The position numbers and the translations under genes are program-made. 64,000 bases of DNA. Source: Cichorium intybus (taxonomy: Eukaryota; Streptophyta; Magnoliopsida; Asterales; Asteraceae). Positions 1 to 11,600 of this stretch are shown here, one piece after another. The notes under the pieces are model-generated. The model saw only the letters and a program-made list of their open reading frames with translations. It was not told where the DNA came from and did not search any database. Numbering within the stretch: the stretch's first letter is position 1; each line of letters starts with the position of its first letter. The stretch covers positions 123,818,819 through 123,882,818 of the forward strand of contig CM042009.1 of NCBI GenBank assembly GCA_023525715.1, written 5' to 3'.

Positions 1-886
1 CCTTCCTCAGCTTCATTCTCCGGTGAGTTTTCCTTGGTAAGGTTCCTCTCAACAAACATCTCTTCCTCGGTAAGCTTTCTCACTCAATTTCTCATGAAAA
101 TGTTTTCAATGTTTCCTGGTCCGAATGATGTTAAATTGGGGGTTTTTTCAGATGGAAGGAACAAAATTTCGTAATTTCATCGGAATCGGGCCAAGCCCCT
201 CTTCTTACGGATGGAAGATGAATCAAGTAATCCCTCTCACATTCTTTGATTCATTATGCGTCGACTTAATTTAACGACTGATAGCACTTTACATTACGAG
301 TTCCTTCGTGTGAGTGAATTCCTCTTTCTGTCATCAATGGTAACCTCTCAAATTCATTCTCAATTTCATCAATTCATCCAATTTTCAACCAAATTAAGTC
401 GTTAAACTGTTAACCTTCTAAAAACGAATGCAGATTCAAGGTTTTAGGGATTTTTTCCATCTGGAATGTCGGCTACTATAATGTGTATTGTTAGCAAGGA
501 GATTGAGCCTGATAACACATCGCATTATCAAAATCAGCTTATGAATGTTGTCAAAATCAGCGAGGTTTGTTCATATTTACACAATTATATGTCTTTTAAG
601 ATGAATATGCGTAAACTTTATATGTATCATAACAGGAAAAAAATTCGATGATTGTTCCAAATTCATCAAGGAGGTATCAATATCAAATAATCACAGAACA
701 AGCTATTCACAAACTCACAAACGGAAATACTCATCACTATTTGAAGCCGGTAAGGAATATATGAAAATGACAATGTTTTGAATCAATTAAGATGTGGGGT
801 AAGTGCTTTTTTAAAAATTGATTTGATAAAACGGAAATAATTGTTTGTTTGATTCATAAAACTGAAGCATGATTTATTCATGATAG

Positions 887-993
887 GGTGTGTTAGAGGC
901 AATTAGGATAAGTTTTGCAGGGTATCCAACAATAAGATCTTTTGATGAATTTTTGGAAAGATTCGGGATGTTAGTTCCAAATGTTCTAGATGG
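887..993 (+). pseudogene. Captured exon of a plant class XI myosin motor domain
   Basis: After an AG acceptor at 885-886, an open segment encodes GVLEAIRISFAGYP followed by a stretch ending EFLERFGMLVPNVLDG, then a GT donor at 994. This matches the late motor-domain region of plant myosin XI, where GVLEAIRISCAGYPTR is strongly conserved. The Cys-to-Phe and Arg-to-Ile changes at conserved positions suggest loss of function. The next exon-like segment (about 1077-1140) does not continue the myosin sequence, and I cannot match the earlier exon-like pieces (about 151-210, 466-570, 648-748) to myosin. I infer a gene fragment transduplicated by the CACTA element, not a host gene. Confidence 0.7.
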
Positions 994-1546
994 GTAAATA
1001 AGTTTTTTATTTAATATCATAAAATAATATAAGTGTGATTTTTTACTATGGATGTCTTGCTAATGTTGATTCCAGTTCTGGTTTAGATGGGGGCAGAGAA
1101 TGGGAAGAAAAGGAGAGGAACAAGAGATAGAAGACAAACATCTTTCGGTAAAAAGAAAAACAATTTGGGTTTTTTCAAATTTTGAACTTTTTTAATTTAA
1201 AATTGTTACTATATATATGAACTGTATTTCCAGATAGTTTGTGTTCTATATTTGATTCTTATTTGTTTGTCAATTTACAGATTAATCATGGATTGAAGAT
1301 GTCACTATACATATGAAGTGTGTATCTAGAAGTAGCAAGTTGGGTTGGAACTTAGGATATAAGCTATAAAGTTCACATTATTTTGCACTTTGTAATGAAT
1401 ATCCATTTTGTTTTATAGATTAATGAATGTACTCAACTACTACTCATGTACAGTTTGTAACAAATGTTCACTGTGTTTTGTATTAATGACAAATTATTTC
1501 ATATTAAGATATATTAAGTTTGTTGATTTAATTTTATTACTAGTAA

Positions 1547-1549
<3 letters not shown>

Positions 1550-1618
<69 letters not shown>
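1550..1618. repeat. (TA)n microsatellite
   Basis: An uninterrupted TA dinucleotide run lies about 200 bp inside the CACTA terminus. The open frame that crosses it is a low-complexity artefact. Confidence 0.97.
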
Positions 1619-1622
<4 letters not shown>

Positions 1623-1767
1623 TTTTTTAGAAAAAATTTACGACTTACATTGTGAGTCATAAATGTTTGTCGTAAATGTATGTCGTAAATTTACGACACA
1701 CAAATGTGTGTCATCTGTCATTTATGATAGGGGCTTCCTTGACATACATTTGTGTGTCATCTGTACC

Positions 1768-1798
1768 CTTTAATGACACGCAATGCGTGTCATTAAAG
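1768..1798. repeat. 31 bp palindrome, CACTA subterminal repeat
   Basis: Two 15 bp arms (CTTTAATGACACGCA and its exact reverse complement) flank a single central base. Related TGACACA/TGTGTCA inverted motifs recur from about 1630. Subterminal repeats of this kind are transposase-binding sites in CACTA elements; that role here is inferred from family knowledge. Confidence 0.8.
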
Positions 1799-1816
1799 AC
1801 ATTTTTTCTAGTAGTG

Positions 1817-3023
1817 TGGTACACTCACGAGCAAAATGACCGAGCTTGTTGCAGTTGAAACACCTCAGATTAGCTTTTCCAAAACTTACTTTCTTTTCAC
1901 CATTGTTGTTCACCCAATTGTTCCTTCCAGTTCTCTGAGTGAATTTCTTGGCCCTATGCACAGCCATAGCAATGTGCCAAGAAATGTCCATCTCTTCCAA
2001 ATCATCTGGATTGATTTGATCAAGGTCTCCAGCAGTCATAAGATAAAACAGTTCACCAGCAACCAAGGCATTGTAACAGTTCAAAAGACCAGCCATCAAA
2101 CCAATATTCTCTTCAGCACCTTGAGGAAGAGATTGAGCAACAGTTGGGGTCTTGATAGAAGAAGCAGCAACAGGTGGAGCTTGAGGTGTCACATAGGATA
2201 AACCAGGTTGAAATTGAGTTGGGGCTTTTGTAGTGGCATGACTAGTAGCTTGGACAGAGAAAGCATTGTTGGTTGAAGTACCAATGTTAGCGGACTGGTA
2301 CGAGCTAACACGATTCATTTCTCTCTGTTTGTCATCCATGTCACAAGATTTGATAATAGCCATAATCTCAGAAAGTGAGTGTCTAGCTAAGTCTTTAGTG
2401 TTCTTGATGACAACTACGTTCATGTCCCAGCTTCTAGGAAGAGAATTGAGAAGCTTCTTGTTAACATCAATCTTGGGAAAGGAAATCCCAGCAGTAGATA
2501 ACTCAGTGTGAAGGGTGATGAACCGTTGTAGCTGGGCTTCCAGAGATTCTCCAAGGATGTGATTAAACATGTTGAACCTTTGGCGAAGCATATATTGCAT
2601 ACTTTGCTTCATATCCTCATTACCTTCATACACATCAATCAAAGCGTCCCACAAAGATTTAGCAGTTGTATATTCACGGAAACCCTGAGAAATTTCAGGA
2701 GAAAGTGCCATTGAAAGGGTAGCAAGGGCTCTTTGATCGGGTTCAACCTTTTCAAAATCCAACTCAGTGTATTCTTCAAACGGTTTATCCACCAAAACTT
2801 CGCCTCTAGTTACGGTAATTCTGACTGGTGGACGTAAAAAGCTCTTCCATAGTTTAACATCTTTCATTTTAATGTACTGTTCAAATCGATATTTCCATTC
2901 GGTAAAACCTTCGACTTTAATTAAACGGGGAATACGGGTAACGGTACCCATAACGGAATCGAGATCGTGGTTAACGTTTGAAATAGCGGGATCCATCGAA
3001 AATGATTTTTGAAAATGCTTCAA
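1817..3023 (-). pseudogene. gag: Copia A gag, interrupted by CACTA insertion
   Basis: About 400 residues of copia-type Gag (the UBN2 / Retrotran_gag_2 family) start at the ATG at 3023. The N-terminal half holds the family's capsid-like region, including LIKVEGFTEWKYRFEQYI. A low-complexity Thr/Ala/Pro/Gln linker follows. A CCHC zinc knuckle, CFNCNKLGHFAREC, lies near residues 387-400. Directly after the knuckle the frame runs into CACTA sequence and ends at 1770 after some 14 foreign residues. Gag packages the element's RNA into virus-like particles, but without the downstream pol this copy is inactive. No internal stop or frameshift is seen before the insertion point, so the CACTA insertion may be fairly recent. 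Confidence 0.88.
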
Positions 3024-3760
3024 ACAATTAAATCACAAAAAATTAAAATCGCAAGAATTGAATGCGACTTGACCGAACAACTTGCTAAAGGCACCGAGCA
3101 ACAGCAAAAACTGATCAACTTGGGGCGAGAAACAACACAAGCGAGTAATCAACTGAGCCGAACAATGAGGAACCGAACAACGACCTGAACCGAATAACCT
3201 CAGCAATACCGAACAATCACACAAACCGAACAACCGAAATCGATCAATCAAAGCAGGACCGATTAACAGGTACATCGATCAACCATAAGAAGCCGAGTAA
3301 CCAAAGCACACCGAGCGACTAACCCGACCGATCAACTGAGTTGACCGAACAGCTCAAAAACCCTAAGGCACCGAACAAGGATTAAATGCGCTGACCGATA
3401 CACCTTAACAGGACCGAAGAACCCAATCAAAACCCTAAATACTAAGCACCGCCGAACAACCCTTCAGCAAAACCTAGCCGCCGCCGAGAAACCAAGGAAA
3501 CCCTAATCCGGAACAATCCGTCGCCGAACAACTTCCAGAAACTTGACCGAGCAATCCCAATCTCGCAAAAACAGATACGTAAACAATGATTTTGGATCAA
3601 AAAGTGATTTTTAGATGATTTTTGGATGAAGATAATCAAGAACACTAAGAACTTCAAGAACAAAAACACCAAAAACACCCAAAAATAGTCCAAAAACGGA
3701 TCAAACTCTCAAAAATCTTCAAAAATCTCCAAGAACAAAAGAAGATTGATATCAAAACAA
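3024..3760 (-). repeat. Copia A leader with degenerate CCGAACAAC-type repeats
   Basis: Between gag and the primer-binding site there is no convincing coding sequence. From about 3065 to 3550 the plus strand shows many imperfect copies of (A)CCGA(A/T)(C/T)AAC, spaced 10-40 bp apart. The two short frames here (3033-3275 and 3442-3693) have no recognisable features and are probably chance. The origin or role of the repeat is unknown. Confidence 0.6.
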
Positions 3761-3772
3761 GCTCTAATACCA
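3761..3772 (-). other. Copia A primer-binding site (initiator Met tRNA)
   Basis: On the minus strand it reads TGGTATTAGAGC, two bases after the LTR end. It differs at one base from the usual TGGTATCAGAGC complement of the initiator-Met tRNA 3' end. Confidence 0.85.
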
Positions 3773-3774
3773 AT

Positions 3775-4185
3775 TGTAGGTCCACAATACTCTCTAGATC
3801 ACAATGATATCAATCAAAATCAATAAGAATACAAGGAGATTTATCTTCAATGCACACTATATTGAATAGTCTAGTACATAAGATTGTGATTGCTTGAGTG
3901 AACAATGAACTTTCCCTCTCTAGCTTAGCACTCTTCCTAAGGCAATCAACACTGTAAATGGCGGCTCTTAGAGCCTTAAATACCCTAAGCCTAAAACCCT
4001 AGCAACCTAGGCCCATGGACCGAGAAACAAGCCCATAAGGGTTGTCGACCACAAGGACCAAAATCGAACAACCAAAAGTTGTTTGGTTCACACCGATTTA
4101 CCTAATAAACCCTATAACTTTGATATTTTACATTTTAAGTCCCAATAAATAAAAGATTAAACCAAACTAAAATTAATTCCTAACA
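3775..4185 (-). repeat. Copia A 5' LTR (411 bp)
   Basis: On the minus strand it runs TGTTAGGAATTAA...GGACCTACA, a TG...CA LTR ending just before the primer-binding site. A TATTTAA-like box lies near 3983 on the minus strand and may be the LTR promoter. The second LTR is outside the window. Confidence 0.8.
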
Positions 4186-5254
<1,069 letters not shown>

Positions 5255-6035
5255 TCGGTTATGTTTCAAAATGTGTCGAGGACAAAGCCACGAGATCGAA
5301 CAACGACAAAAGGGTTATCCACTTTTTAAAATCTAGCATCTTTGTGAGATTTAGTAATCTTAGGGCTTTGATAAGTGATAGGGGAACACATTTTTGCAAC
5401 AAGGTGATGGAAGCTTTGATGAATAAGTATAATGTTATCTATCGTGTCTCCACCGCTTATCACCCTCAAACCAACGGTAAAACGGAAGTTTCCAACTGGA
5501 GATAAAAGTCAATCCTTGAAAAAACGGTGAATCCGACGAGAAAAGATTGGAATACAAGATTAGACGACGCTTTGTGGGCCTATCAAACGACCTACAAAAC
5601 CCCAATCGGCATGTCACCTTGCCGGTTAGTGTATGGAAAACCGTGTCATTTCCCATTGAGCTAGAGCATCGAGCCTTTTCGACGGTCAAGAAACGTAATT
5701 TTGACATTAAGGAAGGGGGAAGACACCGGAAATTGCAACTCCAAGTATTGGAAGAGTTTAGAAACAATTCTTATGATAACACGAGGACATACAAAAGAGA
5801 AAACCAAGGCTTTTCATGAAAAATCCATCACCTAAAAGCATTTTGTTCCATGACAAAAAGTATTTCTTTATCACTCACGTTTAAAATTAATTCCTAGAAA
5901 ACTTTGCTGTAGGTGGATGGGGCCTTTTCTTTTGGTGAAGACATTCGGTCATTGAGCCGTTGAGATTAAGAGTCTAGAGATGAGAAAGATATTCAATGTT
6001 ATCGGGCATCGATTAAATCCTTTCTACAAAGGTTT
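5255..6035 (+). pseudogene. Ty3/gypsy integrase remnant (Athila-like)
   Basis: Translated pieces match the catalytic core and C-terminal part of a plant gypsy integrase: ATRSNN, then ALISDRGTHFCNKVMEAL (second catalytic Asp), then STAYHPQTNGKTEVSN (expected catalytic Glu). Next come LDDALWAYQTTYKTPIGMSP, LEHRAF and RRKLQLQ-like segments, and a C-terminal stretch near 5890-6030. There is an in-frame TAA at about 5503, a one-base deletion near 5655 and several stops after 5817. The protease, RT and RNase H regions expected upstream are absent, so this is a truncated relic. The ORF1-like region that follows on the same strand supports an Athila/Tat-type source. Confidence 0.85.
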
Positions 6036-6654
6036 TATCGCAGGTATCTTGGATAGTACCAGATTAGATGCCCCCGACTACAATGAAGCTTAAATGGATA
6101 CTACATCTCACCAAAGACGTTAAAGAAGTGCAATCTTGGAGGATAAACACTTCCATTCTTTCAGAATCTGACAAAACATCTTGATTTCACCTGAAAACAA
6201 CATCATGCCACTATATTTTCTTCCCTCTTCATTTCCCCGACTAGAACGCCAATATTCCATCGCCTTCTCGCCGGAATCTTCGACTTAAATTTCCAAAATC
6301 CGATTTTTTGCAATTTTTCGCCGTATAATGTCGAGTCTTCCATAGGTTTCACCTCTCCACCATTGTTCCGCGCCAAATTAAGGGTTTTTGTTGCAAATAT
6401 GGGGTTGAACAAGTCGTCATCGCCGAATTTCAACATTTTCTACATCTTCTACCGGAGATCGCCATGTATCACAGATTCTAAGCTTGGGGTTGGTCGGAAC
6501 AACAACTACGCGTCTCATACGGTACGAATCAGCAATGCGGAGGGTATATTCGCTCCTTAACTTTATTATTTTTTGCGTTTCTATCATAATATTTAAGGTT
6601 GTTTGCTTGTGTTTTGTGTATCTTTTGCTAGTTTGTTTGCTTGTAGTATAAAAA

Positions 6655-7340
6655 ATGGCCACAACCCGTAAGCATGCCTCCAAGACTGGCTTGTCAGTTG
6701 TCACGAGCCGGATCCTTGCGAAAATCACGACATTCCCCTAGCGGACCACTCAAAAAATTCACAGTCCATTGAGATCATGAAAATTTAAAGAACTTTCTTC
6801 CGCCGACCGAATGATCGAGGCCACACATTTGGCTTAGGGTCCAGGATGGAGTATACGCTCTGTTTCAGAACATTGGGTGGAAGGGTTTTCTTGATAATGA
6901 TGTCGGAAGACACACCACTGCCACCCGTGAATTCCTTGCCTCGTTCCATCGGGATAACGAGGAAGAGGTGACATCATTTCGTCTGATGAATGAACCTGTC
7001 CATTTCATATCAGACCGTGAATGCACTCATGGGAACACCCACGAAAAATAATACTAAAACCACCGATGAGTTTCACGAGGACTTTAATGACCATGAATTT
7101 TGGCGAGCTATAACCAGGGAAAATATTTTTGTTGCTGCACATGCAAAGGCCTCCAACATAATTCACCCGTGCCTCTATTTGGACCATCGGATTTTAGTGT
7201 GCGCCATCTTTGGTAGGACGGAATTCAACCAAATCACCAAAATCGAACTACACTTTTTGTGGTTTATGACCCGTCCTGATGGCCGACATCTCGACTTGGC
7301 CTCTCATTTTTTTCCATAAATGTAGCTCTGAAAGCAATGA
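6655..7340 (+). pseudogene. Athila ORF1-like protein remnant
   Basis: Starting at the ATG at 6655, translated pieces in changing frames resemble the Athila ORF1-family protein found in plant gypsy elements. Examples are VTSFRLMNEPVHF near 6970, GTPTKNNTKTTDEFHEDF and DHEFWRAITRENIFVAAH at about 7030-7140, and FGRTEFNQITKIELHFLWF near 7210. The last 109-residue piece (6990-7319) is still open, but the first part has a stop near 6737 and several frameshifts. It lies on the same strand downstream of the integrase remnant, as in Athila elements that carry an extra ORF near the 3' end. The family name rests on remembered similarity. Confidence 0.65.
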
Positions 7341-7750
7341 TACTTGTATATACATCTACATTAATTGTACATATGTCTACATTAGACGCCTCATCACCAT
7401 TTTAGTCATGTGTTTGTTCTTTTTACGTACAATTGAGTCACAAGATTTTTCTTTTATGTTATATTTAGTAAATTTTGAGTCAAGTTGAAAGTTTTATTTC
7501 TAGTTTTTATTTGTTTTAATAGTTTAGTGAAAGATATCTTATGGTGAAATTCCATAAATATTCATTTCATTTGGTTCTAAAAAAATTTGGTTCTTAAATA
7601 AAAACAGAAAATAAAAAAAGAAGAAATAAATACCGAACCAAGTCATTCCTAAGGTTGTCCAAGAATACTTTTCAGAATATTTCCAATAATAATAATTATT
7701 ATTATAATAATAAAGTAATTACTTGTTTTATGTACGATTCATTTTGCTTC
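7341..7750. other. AT-rich spacer, nothing recognised
   Basis: There is no coding or repeat structure beyond short AATAATAATTATTATT-like runs near 7684-7710. It may be the 3' end of the gypsy remnant. Confidence 0.5.
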
Positions 7751-7759
7751 AAAATTTTG
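7751..7759. repeat. Left target-site duplication of MULE
   Basis: AAAATTTTG directly precedes the TIR. The copy after the other TIR (12565-12573, AAAAATTTG) differs at one base. Nine bp is the usual Mutator duplication length. Confidence 0.75.
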
Positions 7760-7982
7760 GGGCTTTTGCCATAAAAGTCCCTAAGCTTGTTAAGTTTTGC
7801 CGGAAATGTCCCTCCATCTAATTTAGGTTCATTTATGCCTAATATTTGGAGAAAAAATAATGCATTTGCCATTTAGGAGGTAACTTCTCGGTTACCCGGT
7901 ATAACTCAATATTTGACTAACTCTTTCCTCATCAACACACCCTCCAAAGTACGACTCATCACCAACTCAGCCACCCTCTTCG
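7760..7982 (+). repeat. MULE left terminal inverted repeat
   Basis: This 223 bp arm pairs with 12345-12564. Similarity stops sharply after GCCACCCTCTTCG. Its reverse strand therefore contains a second, inverted copy of the last ~25 codons of the captured reading frame. Confidence 0.9.
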
Positions 7983-8483
7983 ATCGAGACACATGAATTG
8001 ATAATAATGAGTTGATAACAAAAGGCCTTCGGCTTGATGAAACAAAATCAAAATGGATTCAAAAATCAGACATAAACCCTAAAACAGTATCTGATTTACT
8101 CACGTCAAATAGTGAAGATCACATAATTCAAAAAGCTTATCGTCATCGATGAGCAGTTACAAGCGTTTCAATAAACCTCAATCCATCAAACCTCGGCCCA
8201 AATTTCTCAGAGCAGCAACTTGCCTTTTCTGGTGAAGCATCTCCACCGTGTCTACCGACTCTTTTGATTCTATCAATTCTTCGTTTTCAAGTAAAGAAAA
8301 CCAAATCTCACCCGGGTTATCGAAAACCGCCGGTGTCACTCTTCACCCACTTGACCATTCGAAACCAAATCCCACCAGGGTTTCCTACAACAAAGATTAA
8401 ACGTCTGCAACAAATCCAAGATCGAAACAATCAGGTACGACTCCAATTCAATCCATACAGAACAGAAGGAAATCTTGTTCTAG

Positions 8484-8768
8484 AAGCTAGAAGAGATCGA
8501 AGAAACCATTGATGCCCGGAAGAAACTATTCGGAGAACAATCGGTTCCTGCTAAGAAGCCATTGAAGCCCGGAAGGGTGATTCCGAGCCTCTACAACCAG
8601 GCCACCGTCACTTCATCATTGAGGAAGAAACCGACGATGGATAGCATCATCGGAAAACCTCGTGGGACTGATGGTCGGGTGAAGAAGAAATGGGAGATTC
8701 CGAGTGAGATTGTGGTCCCGAAGAAGCTCGATCTTGATGATGATTATAGCAAGAATGGCTATGGGGAT
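8484..8768 (+). pseudogene. Captured gene fragment, first half (split by hAT)
   Basis: An open plus-strand frame encodes a basic segment including KKPLKPGRVIPSLYNQ, SSLRKKPTMDSIIGKP and EIPSEIVVPKKLDLDDDY. It ends at the GGG GAT codons of the hAT target duplication. Skipping the hAT and one duplication, the frame resumes at 12237 with no phase change and stops at 12419. I do not recognise the protein family. A shorter upstream open stretch (8264-8512) has similar GC-rich, exon-like composition and may be a preceding exon of the same or another captured gene. Confidence 0.6.
8761..8768. repeat. hAT target-site duplication, left copy
   Basis: ATGGGGAT, an exact 8 bp match to 12229-12236. Eight bp is diagnostic of hAT insertion. 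Confidence 0.95.
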
Positions 8769-8883
8769 CAGGGGCGGACCCAGAAAAAATGGAGACGGGG
8801 GGCACCATTTTTTTTCGACAACTATATAATGATAAATTATCCTGGAAAAGTTCGATAACATTAAAAGTAAATCAAAGTACATT

Positions 8884-11352
8884 CTAAATTTGACCTCTTA
8901 TATCCTTCATTTTCTGAAAACGACTAATTACGTTTTCAGTTTTTACATCTCTAAGTAATTCATGTTCTACACTACAAATCAAAGCATCATTCATAAATTC
9001 GTCGCTCATTTTATTACGCAAATCCGTCTTCAAGAGCTTCATTGAGGAAAAACATCTTTCAACTGTTGCGGTTGCGACGGGTAAAACCAAAGCTAGCTTC
9101 ACTAACTTGTAGACCAAATAATAAGAACGATATTTCCCTGTTTCAACCATCACACGAACGAGGTCCGAAATTCCCTTCAAGTTAGCAAATTCGAGTTCAT
9201 TTGTTACACTGTGATAATAGACATTAAGTTGACCAAGAAGATGCTTCCTTTCTGAATCAGTAAAATCGTTCTTGTAGTTTTCACTTAAATGTAACAACTT
9301 TCCTTCATCGAATTTAGAAAAAGAATTACAAGGACTCAAAGCCGCCATACATTCTATCAAATTCGTGGTTACTTTGCTAAATCGCTACCCAAATTCGACA
9401 ATTTGCATATCCAAAACAGTTTTGAAGATATCAACCTCAAAATGAAATTGATTGGTAGTTTTTGTCTTACGGTTTTTTGAAGTAACGTAATAATCCGTCA
9501 TATCCACCATTTGAATATCATATTTTTGACAAAACAAATTAACATCCTTCAAAGTTGAACCAAATCCATCATCTCTCAACCTTTACAATGCAAGCTTTGT
9601 CCCTCTTACTAATGAAGCACTTCCAAAATATCTTGATCTTTTTTTTGAAGATGTTTTGATAATGTATTCGTCCGGCCTAAAACTTCCAACATCAAGTGCA
9701 AATAAAAGACAAAATCAACACTCTTAAAATATTTCAAAATACCGGTTGCTTGGCATCGGTTTGATAAGCTAGTACCTTCGTCTTCAACATACTTCAACAC
9801 TTCAACAACTTCTTTAAACAAAATCGATAAACTGATGATTGTTTTATAATGGGAACTCCATCTCGTATTTCCTGCTCGAGCCAAAGAAGTCTCTTGATTC
9901 AACCCACTTCCACTTTCAAGTTCACCGGACTCAATTTCGGCTTGCACTCTTTCTTTGTATTGATCTCGTATGATGTCTTTTCTTTTACAAGAAGCACAAA
10001 CAACGGTAACCACCAAAGCTATATGGTCAAAAAATCTTTAACTCCTTCATGCTTCTTTGCTACCCCGACAATTACCAATTGAAGTTGGTGTGCAAAACAA
10101 TGAACATAATGTGCGGATTCATTCTCCCTTAATATTAGGGCTTTTAAACCATTAAAAGCACCCCGCATATTACTTGCTCCGTCGTAACCTTGACCTCTTA
10201 ACTATTTAAATAATAAACAAAAACATATTAGAGACAAAAGAAAAAAATAAACAATTATAAGAGATTAAAAAAAAAAGAATTATCGAAGATGTATCTTACT
10301 TGAGAAATACTCAACTTATTTTTGATAAAAATAGAGTCGATGGCATCTTTAAGGGTTATCGACGATGTATCTTTCACATGAACAACACCAATAAACCGTT
10401 CGTTCACCATTCCGTTTCTATCAACATACCTCAAAACTATTGCCATTTGTTCTTTTCCGGATGCATCGCTTGACTCATCAACTAATATAGAAAAAAAATC
10501 ATCCCCGATGTCATCACAAATGGACTTGGTTATCTCCGTTGCAAAGCATTCAACAACATCCTTTTGAATCTTTGGAGACGCCAACTTATCATTTTGTGGA
10601 GCATTTTCCATAGTCACATGAAAAATGTTTTCGTCATGATCTCTAAGGAATGTTAACATCTAAAGAAAAAGTCCTCTATTATGAGATTCATAAGACTCGT
10701 CATGACCACGAAAGGGCAAAGAACATTTCAACAAAAGTTTACAAACATCAATTGCAGCTCGTAATCTTACTTCATATTTGTTCTTTTCAATTGCACTTTG
10801 CTTATGTAAGGATGCATTTATGGATTGGTTTTGTTTCACTAAAAGTTCAAACTTTTCTCTTGCTTTGTTGTGAAAGCTACCAACATCACCTACATGAATA
10901 TACAATCTTTCTTTTTTAGACCAATTACTAAAGCCTTCCGTGACAAATGCCTCTCTACCTCCTTGTCATCCTTCATAATCTCTAAAAAAGTAACAACATA
11001 AACAATATGCTTTGTCCTCTTCTATACTATACTCCAACCAATCAAATTCATTAAACCAATCTACAACAAAACGCCTTTGCTTTTTACTTATTTGTGTTGA
11101 TGGAAACTTATGACCTTTTGGTTGACAAGCTTTTCTAATCCAATATGATCTCCTTATTTCATCCCTTACATTTGGATGATAAGATGTGATGCTTGGTCTA
11201 TCCGCCGGGTCCGAAGGAAGCTCATTTAAATCAATATTTGTTGGAATAGAACCCGATAAAGTATGTGTTGTAGAAGTAGGTTGACTTTGAGGTTGTGTTG
11301 GTTGAGGAATTGCATTATTAGATCCTTCACCACTACTATGAACACTATCCAA
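8884..11352 (-). pseudogene. hAT transposase (TTF-type zinc finger / hAT dimerisation), decayed
   Basis: Domains in minus-strand order. An N-terminal Ser/Pro/Gln-rich lead and TTF-type zinc finger region (11352-10966, with FDWLEYS and the CLCCYFF knuckle). The RNase H-like catalytic region of the DUF4371 type (about 10905-10300, with LVDESSDASGKEQMAIVLRY). An intron at about 10299-10202 with GTAAG...TAG borders, which rejoins in phase to LRGQGYDGASNMRG. FAHQLQLVIVGVAKKHEG and NTRWSSH (to about 9850). The C-terminal hAT dimerisation domain (ATATVERCFSSMKLLKTDLRNKM, about 9080-9000). Lesions are in-frame stops near 10966 (where Trp is expected), 10660 and 9384, a one-base loss near 10033 and a further frameshift and stop near 9606. 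It is inactive. Confidence 0.92.
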
Positions 11353-11399
11353 TTTTCTTTTAAAAGGATTGTGAATGGAAGCCTACAAATCACAAATAA

Positions 11400-11600
11400 T
11401 CAAGTAATCAACAAAAATTCTGCACAAAATCAACAAAAATTCTGCACAAATTCTTACTTGTTTTTTCATTGTATTTCACTCTTTTAAGCACAAATTCTGC
11501 ACAAAATCAACAAAAATCTGCACAAAATCAATAGTTCAACACATTCAACACAAAATTCTGCATAAAATCAACAAAATTCTGCACAATTTCAGAAAATAGG
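11400..11600. repeat. Short AACAAAAATTCTGCAC direct repeats in hAT 5' region
   Basis: At least six imperfect copies of AATCAACAAAAATTCTGCACA occur, upstream of the transposase start. They resemble the subterminal repeats that hAT transposases bind, but the clustering 600-800 bp from the end is unusual, so the role is open. Confidence 0.6.

Larger units (their letters stand above)
1..1816 (-). mobile_element. CACTA-type DNA transposon, terminal part
   Basis: The right edge reads ...TTTTTTCTAGTAGTG, so the reverse strand begins CACTACTAGAAAAAA, the typical plant CACTA terminus. Next to it are short subterminal palindromes (1768-1798 and motifs such as GACACACAAATGTGTGTC), also typical of this superfamily. 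The flank at 1817 continues a copia gag open reading frame that the element interrupts. The opposite end and the 3 bp target duplication partner lie outside the window; the base triplet next to this end is TGG. No transposase is visible. The interior carries exon-like segments bounded by plausible splice sites, including a myosin fragment at 887-993, so it is probably a non-autonomous, gene-capturing copy. That all of 1-1549 belongs to it is inferred from the nesting. Confidence 0.72.
1817..4185 (-). mobile_element. Ty1/copia retrotransposon (copia A), 5' part
   Basis: Reading the minus strand from 4185: LTR (4185-3775), a two-base spacer, a primer-binding site (3772-3761), a leader of about 740 bp, then gag from 3023. 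The reading frame stops at 1817, where the CACTA element is inserted inside the gag zinc knuckle. The remaining gag-pol and the 3' LTR must lie left of the window if still present. The 5 bases after the LTR (4186-4190, AGCTA) would be one copy of its target duplication, but the partner is not in view. Confidence 0.85.
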
